Notes: generated by a model from the letters alone, not told the origin. 64,000 nt of DNA from an uncultured Schaedlerella sp. (GCA_934435195.1 CAKSAJ010000004.1:62001-126000), one strand, 5' to 3'; counted from the stretch's first letter, positions 41,332-50,493 are shown. Translations and numbers: made by a program.

Positions 41332-41772
41332 ATGCAAAATACATTATCAGTTGGAAAAATCTCAGAAGGATTTGTCCTTGATCATATCGAAGCTGGAAAG
41401 AGTATGGAAATTTACAAATACCTTCATCTTGATAAACTGGATTGCTGTGTTGCAATCATCAAAAATGCAAAAAGCAGTAAAATGGGAAGAAAAGATATCA
41501 TGAAAATTGAATGCCCGATTGACTTCATTGATCTTGATATTTTAGGATTCATTGATCACAATATTACGATCAATATCATCCAGAATGAGGAAATCGTTGA
41601 GAAAAAACTTCTCAAACTTCCAAAAGAAATCAAAAATGTGATTCGTTGTAAAAACCCTCGTTGTATCACTTCTATCGAGCAGGGACTGGATCATATCTTC
41701 GTACTTACAGACGAAGAAAAACAGGTTTATCGTTGTAAATATTGCGAAGAGAAATATCATCGTAAAAACTAA
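41332..41772 (+). CDS. pyrI: Aspartate carbamoyltransferase regulatory subunit
   Basis: A 146-residue regulatory chain that binds nucleotides and associates with PyrB. The N-terminal allosteric domain begins LSVGKISEGFVLDHIEAGKS. The C-terminal zinc domain has CKNPRC near residue 110 and CKYCEEKY near 138, the four zinc cysteines. An AAAGGAATAAAG ribosome binding site lies before ATG 41332. Presence of PyrI indicates E. coli-type allosteric control of the enzyme. Confidence 0.96.
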   Translation: MQNTLSVGKISEGFVLDHIEAGKSMEIYKYLHLDKLDCCVAIIKNAKSSKMGRKDIMKIECPIDFIDLDILGFIDHNITINIIQNEEIVEKKLLKLPKEIKNVIRCKNPRCITSIEQGLDHIFVLTDEEKQVYRCKYCEEKYHRKN

Positions 41773-41797
41773 AAAAAGGTCCTTCGGACCTTTTTTT
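41771..41797 (+). terminator. pyrBI terminator
   Basis: AAAAAAAGGTCC then TTC then GGACCTTTTTTT, a compact symmetric terminator directly on the pyrI stop. Confidence 0.93.
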
Positions 41798-41815
41798 AAA
41801 TGTATGATAACTAAA

Positions 41816-41858
41816 AAGGCTTTCGCTTCACGAACATCCATCGTAAAGCGAAAGCCTT
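41816..41858 (-). terminator. DAHP synthase terminator
   Basis: AAGGCTTTCGCTT (41816-41828) pairs exactly with AAGCGAAAGCCTT (41846-41858); on the minus strand it is followed by TTTTTAG. Confidence 0.9.
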
Positions 41859-41863
41859 ATTTT

Positions 41864-42895
41864 TTAACACTTTTCTGCAATTTCGTAAATCAAGCGTTCT
41901 GTATCTTCCCATCCAAGACATGGATCTGTAATAGATTTACCATAAATCATATCAGGACATATCTTCTGATTTCCTTCTTCCAGGTAACTTTCAATCATTA
42001 CACCTTTTATCAGCTTTTTAAGCTCTGGATTATAGCTTCTGCTGTGAAGTATCTCACTTGTAATACGAATCTGTTCTTTAAACTTCTTGTTAGAATTTGA
42101 ATGGTTTGCATCAATGATCGCTGCCGGATTTTTCAACTCCATTTTCTGATATAATGAAAGCAGACGAACCAAATCTTCATAATGATAATTCGGATTGCAT
42201 GTACCATATTTATCTACACCACCGCGCAAAATTACATGGGCAAGATCATTACCATCTGTAGTTACATCCATGCCTCTGTAAATAAATGAATGTGAATGCT
42301 GTGCCGCTATTACGGAATTTAACATAACAAGAAAATCACCGCTTGTCGGATTTTTCATTCCGATTGGAATATTCATCCCGCTCGCTGTGAGACGATGCTG
42401 CTGGTTCTCCACTGAACGAGCTCCAATTGCCTCATAGGACAAAATATCATCCAGATAACTTCTGTTCTCCGGATAGAGCATCTCATCCGCTGCTGTCAGT
42501 CCAGTTTCTTCAATCGCACGGATATGCATCTTACGAATCGCAATAATTCCTGCCAGTAAATCCGGTGCCTTATCCGGGTCTGGCTGATGAAGCATACCTT
42601 TATATCCTTCTCCGGTTGTTCTAGGCTTATTTGTATAAATTCTAGGAATGATCATAAGACGATCTGAAACTTTTTCATTCACTCTCGCAAGACGATTCAC
42701 ATATTCGCAGACTGCATCTTCATTATCTGCCGAACAAGGTCCTACAATTACAATAAATTTATCGGACTTGCCTGTAAATATATCTCGAATCTCAGCATCT
42801 CTTTTTTCTTTAATCTTGATAATCTTGTCTGAAAGCGGATATTCTGCCTTCAAATCAGCCGGTAACGGAAGTTCCGCATTTATTCTCATTCCCAT
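41864..42895 (-). CDS. aroF: 3-deoxy-7-phosphoheptulonate synthase (class I)
   Basis: A 343-residue DAHP synthase, first enzyme of the shikimate pathway, condensing PEP and erythrose 4-phosphate. Motifs: VIVGPCSADNEDAV near residue 50, RIYTNKPRTTGEGYKG near 85, SYEAIGARSVENQQHR near 152, GMKNPTSGDFLVM near 178, and IDANHSNSNKKFKEQ near 262. The E. coli AroF/G/H-type feedback class fits; which paralogue cannot be said. AAGGAGATATCAAC precedes the ATG. It is monocistronic, ending before a strong terminator, with rnpB upstream. Confidence 0.93.
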   Translation of the reverse strand: MGMRINAELPLPADLKAEYPLSDKIIKIKEKRDAEIRDIFTGKSDKFIVIVGPCSADNEDAVCEYVNRLARVNEKVSDRLMIIPRIYTNKPRTTGEGYKGMLHQPDPDKAPDLLAGIIAIRKMHIRAIEETGLTAADEMLYPENRSYLDDILSYEAIGARSVENQQHRLTASGMNIPIGMKNPTSGDFLVMLNSVIAAQHSHSFIYRGMDVTTDGNDLAHVILRGGVDKYGTCNPNYHYEDLVRLLSLYQKMELKNPAAIIDANHSNSNKKFKEQIRITSEILHSRSYNPELKKLIKGVMIESYLEEGNQKICPDMIYGKSITDPCLGWEDTERLIYEIAEKC

Positions 42896-42949
42896 GTTGA
42901 TATCTCCTTATGTTGTCTCACTGTGTTTTATGCCAATTGTTTCAATGTG

Positions 42950-43300
42950 TTAAGCAAGACGATGAGCCGGGTTATGTCGTTGAACAATCATCTATCTAGG
43001 CCTGTTGTCGCCAACAGGCTCGAGCGACCTACCTAAAGCGTGACGGGCAGCCACATTGCTTTTATCCGGTCTTGCTTCGGATGGGGTTTACATGTGCCCT
43101 CTCTGTTACCAGCGAGGCGGTAGTCTCTTACACTGCCTTTCCACCCTTACATATGTAAACACATATGCGGTTTATTTCTGTTGCACTTTCCTTAGAGTCA
43201 CCTCTACCGGACGTTATCCGGCATCCTGCCCTGTGAAGCCCGGACTTTCCTCGTCTGCAATCTTTCGATTCCCGCAGCCGCGATTGTCTGTCCTACTTAA
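42950..43300 (-). ncRNA. rnpB: RNase P RNA
   Basis: The minus strand carries the conserved RNase P RNA blocks: GAGGAAAGTCCGGGCTTC near the 5' end, GGGTGGAAAGGCAGTG, AACAGAGAGGG and CATAACCCGGCTCATCG near the 3' end. The ends form P1: TTAAGTAGGAC (43300-43290) with GTCTTGCTTAA (42960-42950), 11 pairs including G-U. The overall length of about 350 nt is typical. It is the ribozyme that trims tRNA 5' leaders. Exact ends are estimated from P1. Confidence 0.95.
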
Positions 43301-43311
43301 CACAGTTTAAA

Positions 43312-43340
43312 ATTGTACCATGATTTTTCTCAAAAGTCCA
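43312..43340 (-). promoter_or_regulatory. rnpB promoter
   Basis: On the minus strand TGGACT (43340-43335), 17 bp, TACAAT (43317-43312) with an extended TGG. It overlaps the end of rnhA and predicts a start near 43305, in agreement with P1. Confidence 0.7.
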
Positions 43341-43809
43341 GTCCCTCATCCACAATCAATGCATTTCCATCTGCTGCTGTCGTTGCAAGTTCATCGCACC
43401 GTTCATTCTGTGGATGTCCATCGTGTCCTTTAACCCAGTGAAATGTTACATCATGCTTCGACTTCACTGCAATAAGACGCTTCCATAAATCTACGTTCTT
43501 GACCGGTTCATTTTTTCCTCGTTTCCAGTTCTTTTTAATCCACGAATCCACCCAATGTTGATTAAACGCATCTACAACATATTTAGAATCGGAATACACA
43601 TCCACCTGACACGGACGATTTAATGCCTCCAATCCGGAAATTACAGCCATTAATTCCATTCTGTTATTTGTTGTCTTCTTATATCCTTGTGACAGTTCTT
43701 TTATATGTAGCTGTCCTTTTGTATCCACGTACTCCAGTACTGCACCATACCCTCCCGGTCCATCGGGATTTCCTCTTGCAGCACCATCTGTATATAGTTT
43801 TATATGCAT
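43330..43809 (-). CDS. rnhA: Ribonuclease HI
   Basis: A 159-residue RNase HI that cleaves RNA in RNA-DNA hybrids. The catalytic carboxylates are visible: D8 in LYTDGAARGNPDGPGGYG, E51 in NNRMELMAVI, D75 in VYSDSKYVVDA and the last Asp in DELATTAAD. The handle helix KNWKRGKNEPVKNVDLW is present, so it is an E. coli-like full-length enzyme. Confidence 0.95.
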   Translation of the reverse strand: MHIKLYTDGAARGNPDGPGGYGAVLEYVDTKGQLHIKELSQGYKKTTNNRMELMAVISGLEALNRPCQVDVYSDSKYVVDAFNQHWVDSWIKKNWKRGKNEPVKNVDLWKRLIAVKSKHDVTFHWVKGHDGHPQNERCDELATTAADGNALIVDEGLDF

Positions 43810-43838
43810 CTGCTATATATCTCCCTTTTCAGTTTTCA

Positions 43839-44300
43839 CTACGCATTCATTGTCTCCAATGCCTGTACCAATTCCATTATAATATATTCCAGACTTTCTC
43901 TGGCTGATTTTTGTCCTTCATGAAGATTTACTATAATTGTTTTATTACGGATTCCGGCTGTTCCACGGTTCAATATTACTTTCTTTGTATATCGGATATT
44001 ATATGCCCGGATTGCCTCAGGAATTCCCGGAAGCAAACGATCTGCCACTTCCATCAGCGCATCCGGTGCACAATCTTTTTTCAAATATCCAACCGCACCT
44101 GTTGTAATGATCAATTGTATTGCTTCTGAATCTGCCAGCTGCTTCATTACTGCTGCCACTACTGTCTTGTCTTCCGGAAGCACACCTTCTTTTACTTCAA
44201 AGCCGATCTGTTCTAGTGTTGTTTTTAATGCAGCGCCTGTCTTGCTGCTTTTTTTCTGTTCATATGCTCTTGTATTTATTGTAAATACTGCTGCCTTCAC
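43839..44300 (-). CDS. MogA/MoaB-like molybdopterin-binding domain protein
   Basis: A 153-residue protein of the MoCF-biosynthesis fold. IITTGAVGYLKKDCAPDALM corresponds to the family's T-T-G-G-T-G-x-x-x-x-D-x-T-P-E-A motif and LNRGTAGIRNKTIIVNL to the later conserved strand. Several key positions differ: GGTG is GAVG, TPEA is APDA, and the final LPGSPKA-like segment is LHEGQKSARE. It could still act in molybdopterin adenylylation for the xanthine dehydrogenase-type enzyme, or it may have diverged. Start is GTG 44300 with AAGGGG 10 nt before it. Confidence 0.72.
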   Translation of the reverse strand: MKAAVFTINTRAYEQKKSSKTGAALKTTLEQIGFEVKEGVLPEDKTVVAAVMKQLADSEAIQLIITTGAVGYLKKDCAPDALMEVADRLLPGIPEAIRAYNIRYTKKVILNRGTAGIRNKTIIVNLHEGQKSARESLEYIIMELVQALETMNA

Positions 44301-44326
44301 TTCTTGTGTACCCCTTTCTTATTATA

Positions 44327-44468
44327 GTTACTGTTCACAGTACCTGTGACCAGCAACGCATCTCGCCATTTTAAATCGCCTTTGGCGATGGGCGAGATGC
44401 CGTTCAAGATAAAACGTGCATCCTCCGTGCCAATCAGCGTAGTGATTGGCACGGGAGTGAACAGTAAC
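44327..44468. repeat. 142-bp multi-hairpin element with 12-bp terminal inverted repeats
   Basis: GTTACTGTTCAC (44327-44338) and GTGAACAGTAAC (44457-44468) close the element. Inside are two strong hairpins: GCATCTCGCC (44358-44367) with GGCGAGATGC (44391-44400), containing a nested ATCGCC/GGCGAT stem, and CCGTGCCAATCA (44425-44436) with its complement at 44443-44454. The build resembles a MITE or a structured RNA. No coding frame is present in the gap 44301-44546. Confidence 0.75.
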
Positions 44469-44546
44469 CTATTATATTCCCTGTGTTTGCCATAAAGACA
44501 GCTTATGTTTTTCTTCCCCAAAGCTGTCCTTTAACGTTTTATTTAT

Positions 44547-45824
44547 CTAATCTAATATCTTTCTTGCCAATGAATTTGCCTTTTCATAAACTTCTTCTGC
44601 CGGACAATCAAGATAGAATTCTCCATCCTGATATAATACTTTACCCGCAACCATTGTCATCTTAACATTCTGCTTGCTTCCTGCATATACAAGATTCTTC
44701 TCTGTATTCTGGATTGGCTGCATATTCGGCTGTTTGAGATCGATCATGATTAAATCTGCCTTTTTCCCTTCGCTCAAAGTATCACATTCATTGAGTCCCA
44801 TGGCATGTGCTCCATTTACTGTAGCCATCTTCAAAACTTCCATTGCCGGTACTGCTTCCGGATCATCACACACGACCTTCTGAAGACCTGTCACCAGAAA
44901 CATCTCTCTAAACATATCCAGGCAGTTGTTACTTGCAGGTCCGTCTGTTCCTATAGCAACCGGAATTCCTTCTTTCAGATAACGATTGATCGGTGCGATG
45001 CCACTTGCCAGTTTCAAGTTTGATGCCGGATTTGTCACTACATACATACCACGTTTTTTCAAAATATCATAATCTGCTTCATCCAAATGCACACCATGGA
45101 ATATGGTTCCTCCATAATTAAACAGCCCCAGTGAATCCATATATGCAACCGGTGTCATACCACTGTGGGCACGACAACCCTCTACTTCTTTTCTTGTCTC
45201 CGAACAATGCACACTGACCGGTGCCTGATATTTATGTGCAAGCTGGGCAATATCCTCCATCAGCTCTTTCTTTGTTGTATACTCTGCATGGAAACCAAGA
45301 CGATGGCTGATCATGCGTGACGGATCTTCATTCAACCGAATATAATCTTTTTCCATGCTCTCTGCTGTTCCGCCAAAATCATTTGTACTGTCACAGAATG
45401 TATAACGAAATCCACAATCTTTAGCTGCACGAGCTCCGTCATCTACGAAGAAATACATATCATATGCTGCAGTGATTCCGCTTGTCAAATATTCCATGAT
45501 TCCTAATTTTGTAAACCAGTATACAGCTTCTCCATCCAGCTTTGCTTCATTTGGAAATACCTGTTTATTCAGCCACTCATCTAATTTCATATCATCAGCG
45601 TAAGAACGTAAAAATGTCATTGCTGTATGTGTATGTGCATTTTTAAATCCTGGCATGATTAAATTGCCCTTTGCATCAATCTCTTTATCCCAAACGATAT
45701 CCGTTTCTTTTCCTTGTGGTCCTGCATAAACAATGGTATCCCCCTCAATCCACACTTCACCCCAAAATGCAGGCTTTCCTTCTTCCATTGTTAAAATTCT
45801 TGCATTATATATTCTTGTATTCAT
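44547..45824 (-). CDS. mtaD: Amidohydrolase, MTA/SAH deaminase type
   Basis: A 425-residue TRZ/ATZ-family metal-dependent deaminase. Metal ligands are visible in NAHTHTAMTFLRSYADD (residues about 60), SVHCSE near 208, FHGVHLD near 243 and GTDGPASNN near 296. The family removes the amine from 5'-methylthioadenosine, S-adenosylhomocysteine or related purines. The length and the ADDMKLDEWL loop fit the MTA/SAH group; substrate choice is not certain. It lies alone between the multi-hairpin element and spoIVA. Confidence 0.88.
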   Translation of the reverse strand: MNTRIYNARILTMEEGKPAFWGEVWIEGDTIVYAGPQGKETDIVWDKEIDAKGNLIMPGFKNAHTHTAMTFLRSYADDMKLDEWLNKQVFPNEAKLDGEAVYWFTKLGIMEYLTSGITAAYDMYFFVDDGARAAKDCGFRYTFCDSTNDFGGTAESMEKDYIRLNEDPSRMISHRLGFHAEYTTKKELMEDIAQLAHKYQAPVSVHCSETRKEVEGCRAHSGMTPVAYMDSLGLFNYGGTIFHGVHLDEADYDILKKRGMYVVTNPASNLKLASGIAPINRYLKEGIPVAIGTDGPASNNCLDMFREMFLVTGLQKVVCDDPEAVPAMEVLKMATVNGAHAMGLNECDTLSEGKKADLIMIDLKQPNMQPIQNTEKNLVYAGSKQNVKMTMVAGKVLYQDGEFYLDCPAEEVYEKANSLARKILD

Positions 45825-45929
45825 CTTCCGTCCTCGTCTTTTTCATAATATTTATCAGTAGTCTCTCAAATTCTTTACCTCTGCGATATCTCATTTTTTA
45901 TCACTTACGCAGTTATTTTTATTATACCC

Positions 45930-47402
45930 TTAAATAATAATACAAACAAGACCTCCATTACTATCATTTACAATCTTTTGCATCGTATCCTGAAGCTTCA
46001 CCTGGCTTTCTTCATTAATTTTTACAAGCTTACTCTGAATCCCGTCTATCACTAATTCTTCCACAGATTTTCCAAAAATATTGGTTGCCCAGACACCTTC
46101 TTCTGTCTGGCTTTCCGCTTTAATATATTGCACCAGATCTTCTGCCTGCTTTTCATTTCCAACAATCGGAGCAATCTCAGTTGCGATATTTGCCCGAATC
46201 ATATGAATGGAAGGTGCCTCTGAATGAATTTTCACACCAAATTTATTTCCCTGCTTTATGATTGTTGGTTCATCCAACACAATCTCGTCTCGTTTTGGAC
46301 TGACAACACCATAACCTTTTCGTTTTACATCCGCAAATGCATCTTTTATCTGAACATATTCTTCTTTCATTGCAGATAGAGATTTTAAAACAGATATCAA
46401 TTCATATTCTCCCTGTATAGATGTACCCGTCAGTTCACTCAGCACTTGGTAATAATATTGCATGTCAAAGTCTAACTGAACACAGACCTTCCCTGTATCC
46501 ATCTCAATCTTATCCACCCGGACTTTCTCTATGTAAGGGCTGTCTGTTTTTTCTTCTATTAATCCAGTGCTTCTAATATCCACAAGTTCCTCTAAAATTT
46601 TCTTCACCACTTGCAAAAGATCTTGTTTGATTACATGATCCCTCGATAACATTTCTACCCATTTTGGAATAAAAAATTCAACCTCCGATATTGGAAATTC
46701 ATACAAAAGCTGTTGCATCATCTGATTGATATCTTCCATTTTTAATTGTTCGCAGTTCACTGTGATCACTGTTGTCTTATACTTTTTCTCGAGTTCTCGT
46801 TTCAAAGCCTGTGCTTCCTCAGAATATGGTTTTTTACAATTTAGTACAATTAAAAATGGTTTTCCTATACTTTTTAGTTCTTGTATCGTCTGTTCTTCTG
46901 CGGCCACATAATTCTGTCTCGGGATTTCTCCAATACTTCCATCTGTTGTGACAACCAGACCTATTGTTGAATGATCGCGTATTACCTTCTGCGTACCTAT
47001 CGCTGCTGCTTTTGTAAACGGAATTTCTGTATCAAACCACGGTGTCTTCACCTGTCGTTCAACATCATGTTCAATATGTCCGATTGCGCCATCCACCATA
47101 AATCCAACACAATCAATCAGTCTTACTTTTACATCTACATCTTCTCCCAGTTTTAATTGTGCCGCATCTTTTGGAATAAATTTTGGTTCTGTTGTCATAA
47201 TCATTGTACCGGATGCCGATTGCGGAAGTTCATCCTGCGTCCTTTTTCTGTCATGCTCATCTGTTATATTCGGAAGCACCAGCAAATCCATAAATCTTTT
47301 GATAAATGTCGACTTGCCTGTCCGAACCGGTCCTACCACTCCGATATAAATCTCTCCGTTGGTTCTTGTCTGCATATCTTTGTATAACTGAAATGAATCC
47401 AT
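45930..47402 (-). CDS. spoIVA: Stage IV sporulation protein A
   Basis: A 490-residue ATPase that polymerises on the forespore surface as the base of the spore coat. The N-terminal P-loop domain has GVVGPVRTGKSTFIKRFMDL (Walker A) and IGLVVTTDGSIGEIPRQNYV. The C-terminus ends NDSNGGLVCIII, the conserved tail that anchors to SpoVM/membrane. Start ATG 47402 has AAGGGGGTGTTTTT before it. A sigma-E-type promoter lies at 47431-47459. Its presence shows the organism has sporulation genes. Confidence 0.96.
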   Translation of the reverse strand: MDSFQLYKDMQTRTNGEIYIGVVGPVRTGKSTFIKRFMDLLVLPNITDEHDRKRTQDELPQSASGTMIMTTEPKFIPKDAAQLKLGEDVDVKVRLIDCVGFMVDGAIGHIEHDVERQVKTPWFDTEIPFTKAAAIGTQKVIRDHSTIGLVVTTDGSIGEIPRQNYVAAEEQTIQELKSIGKPFLIVLNCKKPYSEEAQALKRELEKKYKTTVITVNCEQLKMEDINQMMQQLLYEFPISEVEFFIPKWVEMLSRDHVIKQDLLQVVKKILEELVDIRSTGLIEEKTDSPYIEKVRVDKIEMDTGKVCVQLDFDMQYYYQVLSELTGTSIQGEYELISVLKSLSAMKEEYVQIKDAFADVKRKGYGVVSPKRDEIVLDEPTIIKQGNKFGVKIHSEAPSIHMIRANIATEIAPIVGNEKQAEDLVQYIKAESQTEEGVWATNIFGKSVEELVIDGIQSKLVKINEESQVKLQDTMQKIVNDSNGGLVCIII

Positions 47403-47430
47403 AAAAACACCCCCTTGTTCTGCTGATACC

Positions 47431-47459
47431 AATGTATGCAGACCAAGAGGGGTTTATAC
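47431..47459 (-). promoter_or_regulatory. Candidate sigma-E promoter of spoIVA
   Basis: On the minus strand GTATAAA (47459-47453), 14 bp, then CATACATT (47438-47431), matching the mother-cell sigma-E -10 (CATACANT). It lies about 30 bp before the spoIVA ATG, in line with sigma-E control of spoIVA in B. subtilis. Confidence 0.7.
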
Positions 47460-47493
47460 GTTTGTTTTCTTTTAATCCAAACTCAATATTCTA

Positions 47494-48513
47494 TTATACT
47501 TCATCCGGCCATGGCAGTGATGCATGTTCGTTTTTAGACTCTCTGAGCATCAACTCATTTACTGCATCACGTGCTTTCTTACCTTCAAACAAAATCTGGT
47601 TGACCGCAGTTACGATTGGCATAGATACATCATATTTTTCTGCAAGCTTCGCTGCTGCTTTTGCAGAATAAACGCCTTCTACTACCATCTGAACTTCATC
47701 CATTGCCTCTTGCATGGATTTTCCCTGCCCCATAAGATATCCGGCTTTACGGTTACGGCTGTGTACACTTGCACAGGTTACGATCAAATCTCCAATTCCT
47801 GTAAGCCCTGTAAATGTTTCCAGTTTTCCACCCATCTTCATACCAAGTCTTGCAATCTCTGCGATTCCGCGTGTGATAAGTGCGGCTTTCGTATTATCTC
47901 CATATCCGAGTCCGTCAGCCATACCGGCAGCTAGTGCGATTACATTCTTAAGTGAGCCGCCAAGCTCGATTCCAAGAATATCCGGGCTGATATAAACACG
48001 AAATACCGGACTGATAAAAGCCTTCTGAAGATATTCTGCTGTCTTCTTAGTCTTTGCTCCGATCACACATGTCGTTGGTAATTTTCTTCCAACCTCCTCT
48101 GCATGACTTGGTCCTGAAAGTACTGCCACATCTGCCTGTGGAATCTCTTCCTCTATCTGTTGGGACAACGTCTTCAATGTACTCTCTTCAATACCTTTTG
48201 CAACATCTACAATCTTCTGTCCCTCTGCAACATACGGGCACATCTTCTTTGCCGTTGCTCTTGTAAATGGAGATGGTACTGCCAGTACAAGAAAATCTTT
48301 TCCTTCAATTGCTTCCTGAAGATTTCCTGTGATCACCATCTTATCAGACAGCTTCACTCCCGGCAATTTTTTAGCGTGTTCACGCTGTTCATCCAACATC
48401 TTCACTTCTTCCGGATCAATTGACCAGATTGTCACCTGATGCCCATTGTCATCCAAAAGTACCGATAATGCTGTTCCCCAGCTTCCTGCTCCGATTACTC
48501 CTACGTTTGCCAC
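47494..48513 (-). CDS. gpsA: Glycerol-3-phosphate dehydrogenase [NAD(P)+]
   Basis: A 339-residue enzyme reducing dihydroxyacetone phosphate to sn-glycerol 3-phosphate for phospholipids. NAD-binding VGVIGAGSWGTALSVLL at the N-terminus, SGPSHAEEVGRKLPT near 140, LGGSLKNVIALAAGMADGLG near 190 and GLTGIGDLIVTCAS near 245 are family motifs. GTG 48513 gives the typical start (M)ANVGVIGAG with AAAGGGG 8 nt upstream; an alternative GTG at 48522 overlaps that ribosome binding site. It follows plsY, so both steps of phosphatidic acid precursor supply are together. Confidence 0.94.
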   Translation of the reverse strand: MANVGVIGAGSWGTALSVLLDDNGHQVTIWSIDPEEVKMLDEQREHAKKLPGVKLSDKMVITGNLQEAIEGKDFLVLAVPSPFTRATAKKMCPYVAEGQKIVDVAKGIEESTLKTLSQQIEEEIPQADVAVLSGPSHAEEVGRKLPTTCVIGAKTKKTAEYLQKAFISPVFRVYISPDILGIELGGSLKNVIALAAGMADGLGYGDNTKAALITRGIAEIARLGMKMGGKLETFTGLTGIGDLIVTCASVHSRNRKAGYLMGQGKSMQEAMDEVQMVVEGVYSAKAAAKLAEKYDVSMPIVTAVNQILFEGKKARDAVNELMLRESKNEHASLPWPDEV

Positions 48514-48531
48514 ATCAAACACCCCTTTCTC

Positions 48532-49161
48532 TTATTTTTTTGAACCGAATCTATTTTCTGTTCCGGCTATCAGACGTTTGATATTTTCTTTATGTCTAAA
48601 CCATGCAAGCACCATAATAATGCCTGCCAGCACATAAGTCTCAATGCGATAATTTAAGCTCATTCCAAGACCGCCCATCTCTCCGTAAAAAATGATTTCC
48701 ATAAAAAATGTGGTTGCCGCCAACAGAGAACCGAGAGACACATAGCGTGTTAAAATTGATGCGATCAAAAAACATGTCAGTGGAATCGGTACCAAAACCG
48801 GATGAGTTGCAACTACCAGTCCTGCCAGTACAGCAATTCCTTTTCCACCTTTAAACTTCAAATAAAATGGAAAATTATGCCCCAGGGTTGCACCTACACC
48901 TGCGTACATTGCCAGCATCGGTGCATACGCTGTGTCTCGGTAAATATATCGCGTAAGACATATCGCCAACACACATTTCAGCACATCTCCTGCAAATGTA
49001 CACAAACCGGCTTTCCATCCCATCACACGAACTGCATTTGTTGAGCCGGCATTTCCGCTTCCCTGCTGTCTAATATCAATATGATGCAGTTTTCCAACAA
49101 TATAACCTGTCTGAAACAAGCCAAAAATATATCCAATTACTAAACAGATGATACGTTCCAT
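48532..49161 (-). CDS. plsY: Acyl-phosphate:glycerol-3-phosphate acyltransferase
   Basis: A 209-residue membrane enzyme that acylates glycerol 3-phosphate with acyl-phosphate made by PlsX. Signature loops GSGNAGSTNAVRVMGWKAG near residue 35, GHNFPFYLKFKGGKGIA near 98 and a third motif near 170 are present, with about five hydrophobic helices. It lies 3 bp after der and 18 bp before gpsA. Its partner gene plsX is at 60269 in this window. Confidence 0.96.
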   Translation of the reverse strand: MERIICLVIGYIFGLFQTGYIVGKLHHIDIRQQGSGNAGSTNAVRVMGWKAGLCTFAGDVLKCVLAICLTRYIYRDTAYAPMLAMYAGVGATLGHNFPFYLKFKGGKGIAVLAGLVVATHPVLVPIPLTCFLIASILTRYVSLGSLLAATTFFMEIIFYGEMGGLGMSLNYRIETYVLAGIIMVLAWFRHKENIKRLIAGTENRFGSKK

Positions 49162-49164
49162 CTT

Positions 49165-50493
49165 CTACTGATCCTTTTCCTTTCTCTCTCTGATAAAGAA
49201 CTTTAATGAAGTTCCTCTGAATCCGAAAGCTTCTCGAATCTTGTTTTCCAAATATCTTGTATATGAAAAATGCATCAGCTGCTTATCATTTACAAAAATT
49301 ACAAATGATGGTGGTTTAACCGCTACCTGAGTAATATAGTAAAGTTTCAGACGTTTTCCCTTATCTGAAGGTGGCTGCTGCATGGCAACTGCCTCTGTCA
49401 TAATCTCATTCAAGACTCCTGTTGCAACGCGGAGTGTCTGATTCTCAATAACCATATCGATCATATCATATAATTTATTCAAACGCTGCCCTGTCATGGC
49501 AGATACATACATAATTTCTGCATATGGCATGTATGACAATACCTGACGGATCTTATTCTCATATTCACGCATTGTCTTGTCATTTTTCTCAATGGCATCC
49601 CATTTATTCACCACAATGATGACACCCTTGCCTCGTTCATGTGCAATTCCGGCAATCTTTGCATCCTGCTCTGTTACGCCTTCTGTTGCATCGATCACCA
49701 TCAAGACCACATCTGCACGCTCCACCGCTGTTACTGTACGGATAATACTATAACGCTCCAGCTCTTCCTTTATTTTATTCTTACGGCGAAGTCCCGCTGT
49801 ATCAATAAATACATATTCCTTGTCATTATGCTTGATTGCTGTGTCAATGGCATCTCTTGTTGTACCTGCGATATTAGACACGATCACACGGTTCTCGCCC
49901 AACAATTTATTAATGATTGAAGATTTTCCTACATTTGGCTTACCTACGATGGCAATACGAGGACGTTCATCTTCCTCTTCTTCTCCTGTGCCTTCCGGAA
50001 AATGTGAAATTACAACATCGAGCATATCTCCCAATCCAAGTCTGGATGCAGCTGAAATTGGAATTGGATCTCCGATTCCAAGATTATAGAACTCATACAC
50101 ATCTGCCATGTACTTATCAAAATTATCTACTTTATTGACAACAAGTACGATTGGTTTTCCGGAACGACGGAGCATATCTGCAACCTTTGAATCCGAATCC
50201 TGAAGTCCCTGTTTTACATCTGTAATAAATACGATCACATCTGCTGTGTCAATGGCGATCTGTGCCTGTTCTCTCATCTGTGATAAAATGACGTCTCTGC
50301 TGTCCGGCTCGATACCGCCTGTATCGATCATTGTAAATTCTTTATCCAACCAGGAAACATCCGCATAAATACGGTCTCTTGTCACTCCCGGTGTATCTTT
50401 GACGATGGAGATCATCTCCCCCGCCAGTACGTTAAATAATGTAGACTTTCCTACGTTAGGTCTTCCTACGATTGCTACCACTGGTTTACTCAT
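49165..50493 (-). CDS. der: Ribosome-associated GTPase Der (EngA)
   Basis: A 442-residue protein with two tandem GTPase domains: GRPNVGKSTLFN near residue 10 with DTGGIE, and GKPNVGKSSIINKLLG near 183 with DTAGLRRKNKI. A C-terminal KH-like domain follows (YITQVAVKPPSFVIFVND). It acts in 50S subunit assembly. ATG 50493 is chosen because the true N-terminus is MSKPVVAIVGRPNV and AGAAAGGTAG lies upstream; GTPase family lengths agree. Confidence 0.96.
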   Translation of the reverse strand: MSKPVVAIVGRPNVGKSTLFNVLAGEMISIVKDTPGVTRDRIYADVSWLDKEFTMIDTGGIEPDSRDVILSQMREQAQIAIDTADVIVFITDVKQGLQDSDSKVADMLRRSGKPIVLVVNKVDNFDKYMADVYEFYNLGIGDPIPISAASRLGLGDMLDVVISHFPEGTGEEEEDERPRIAIVGKPNVGKSSIINKLLGENRVIVSNIAGTTRDAIDTAIKHNDKEYVFIDTAGLRRKNKIKEELERYSIIRTVTAVERADVVLMVIDATEGVTEQDAKIAGIAHERGKGVIIVVNKWDAIEKNDKTMREYENKIRQVLSYMPYAEIMYVSAMTGQRLNKLYDMIDMVIENQTLRVATGVLNEIMTEAVAMQQPPSDKGKRLKLYYITQVAVKPPSFVIFVNDKQLMHFSYTRYLENKIREAFGFRGTSLKFFIRERKEKDQ

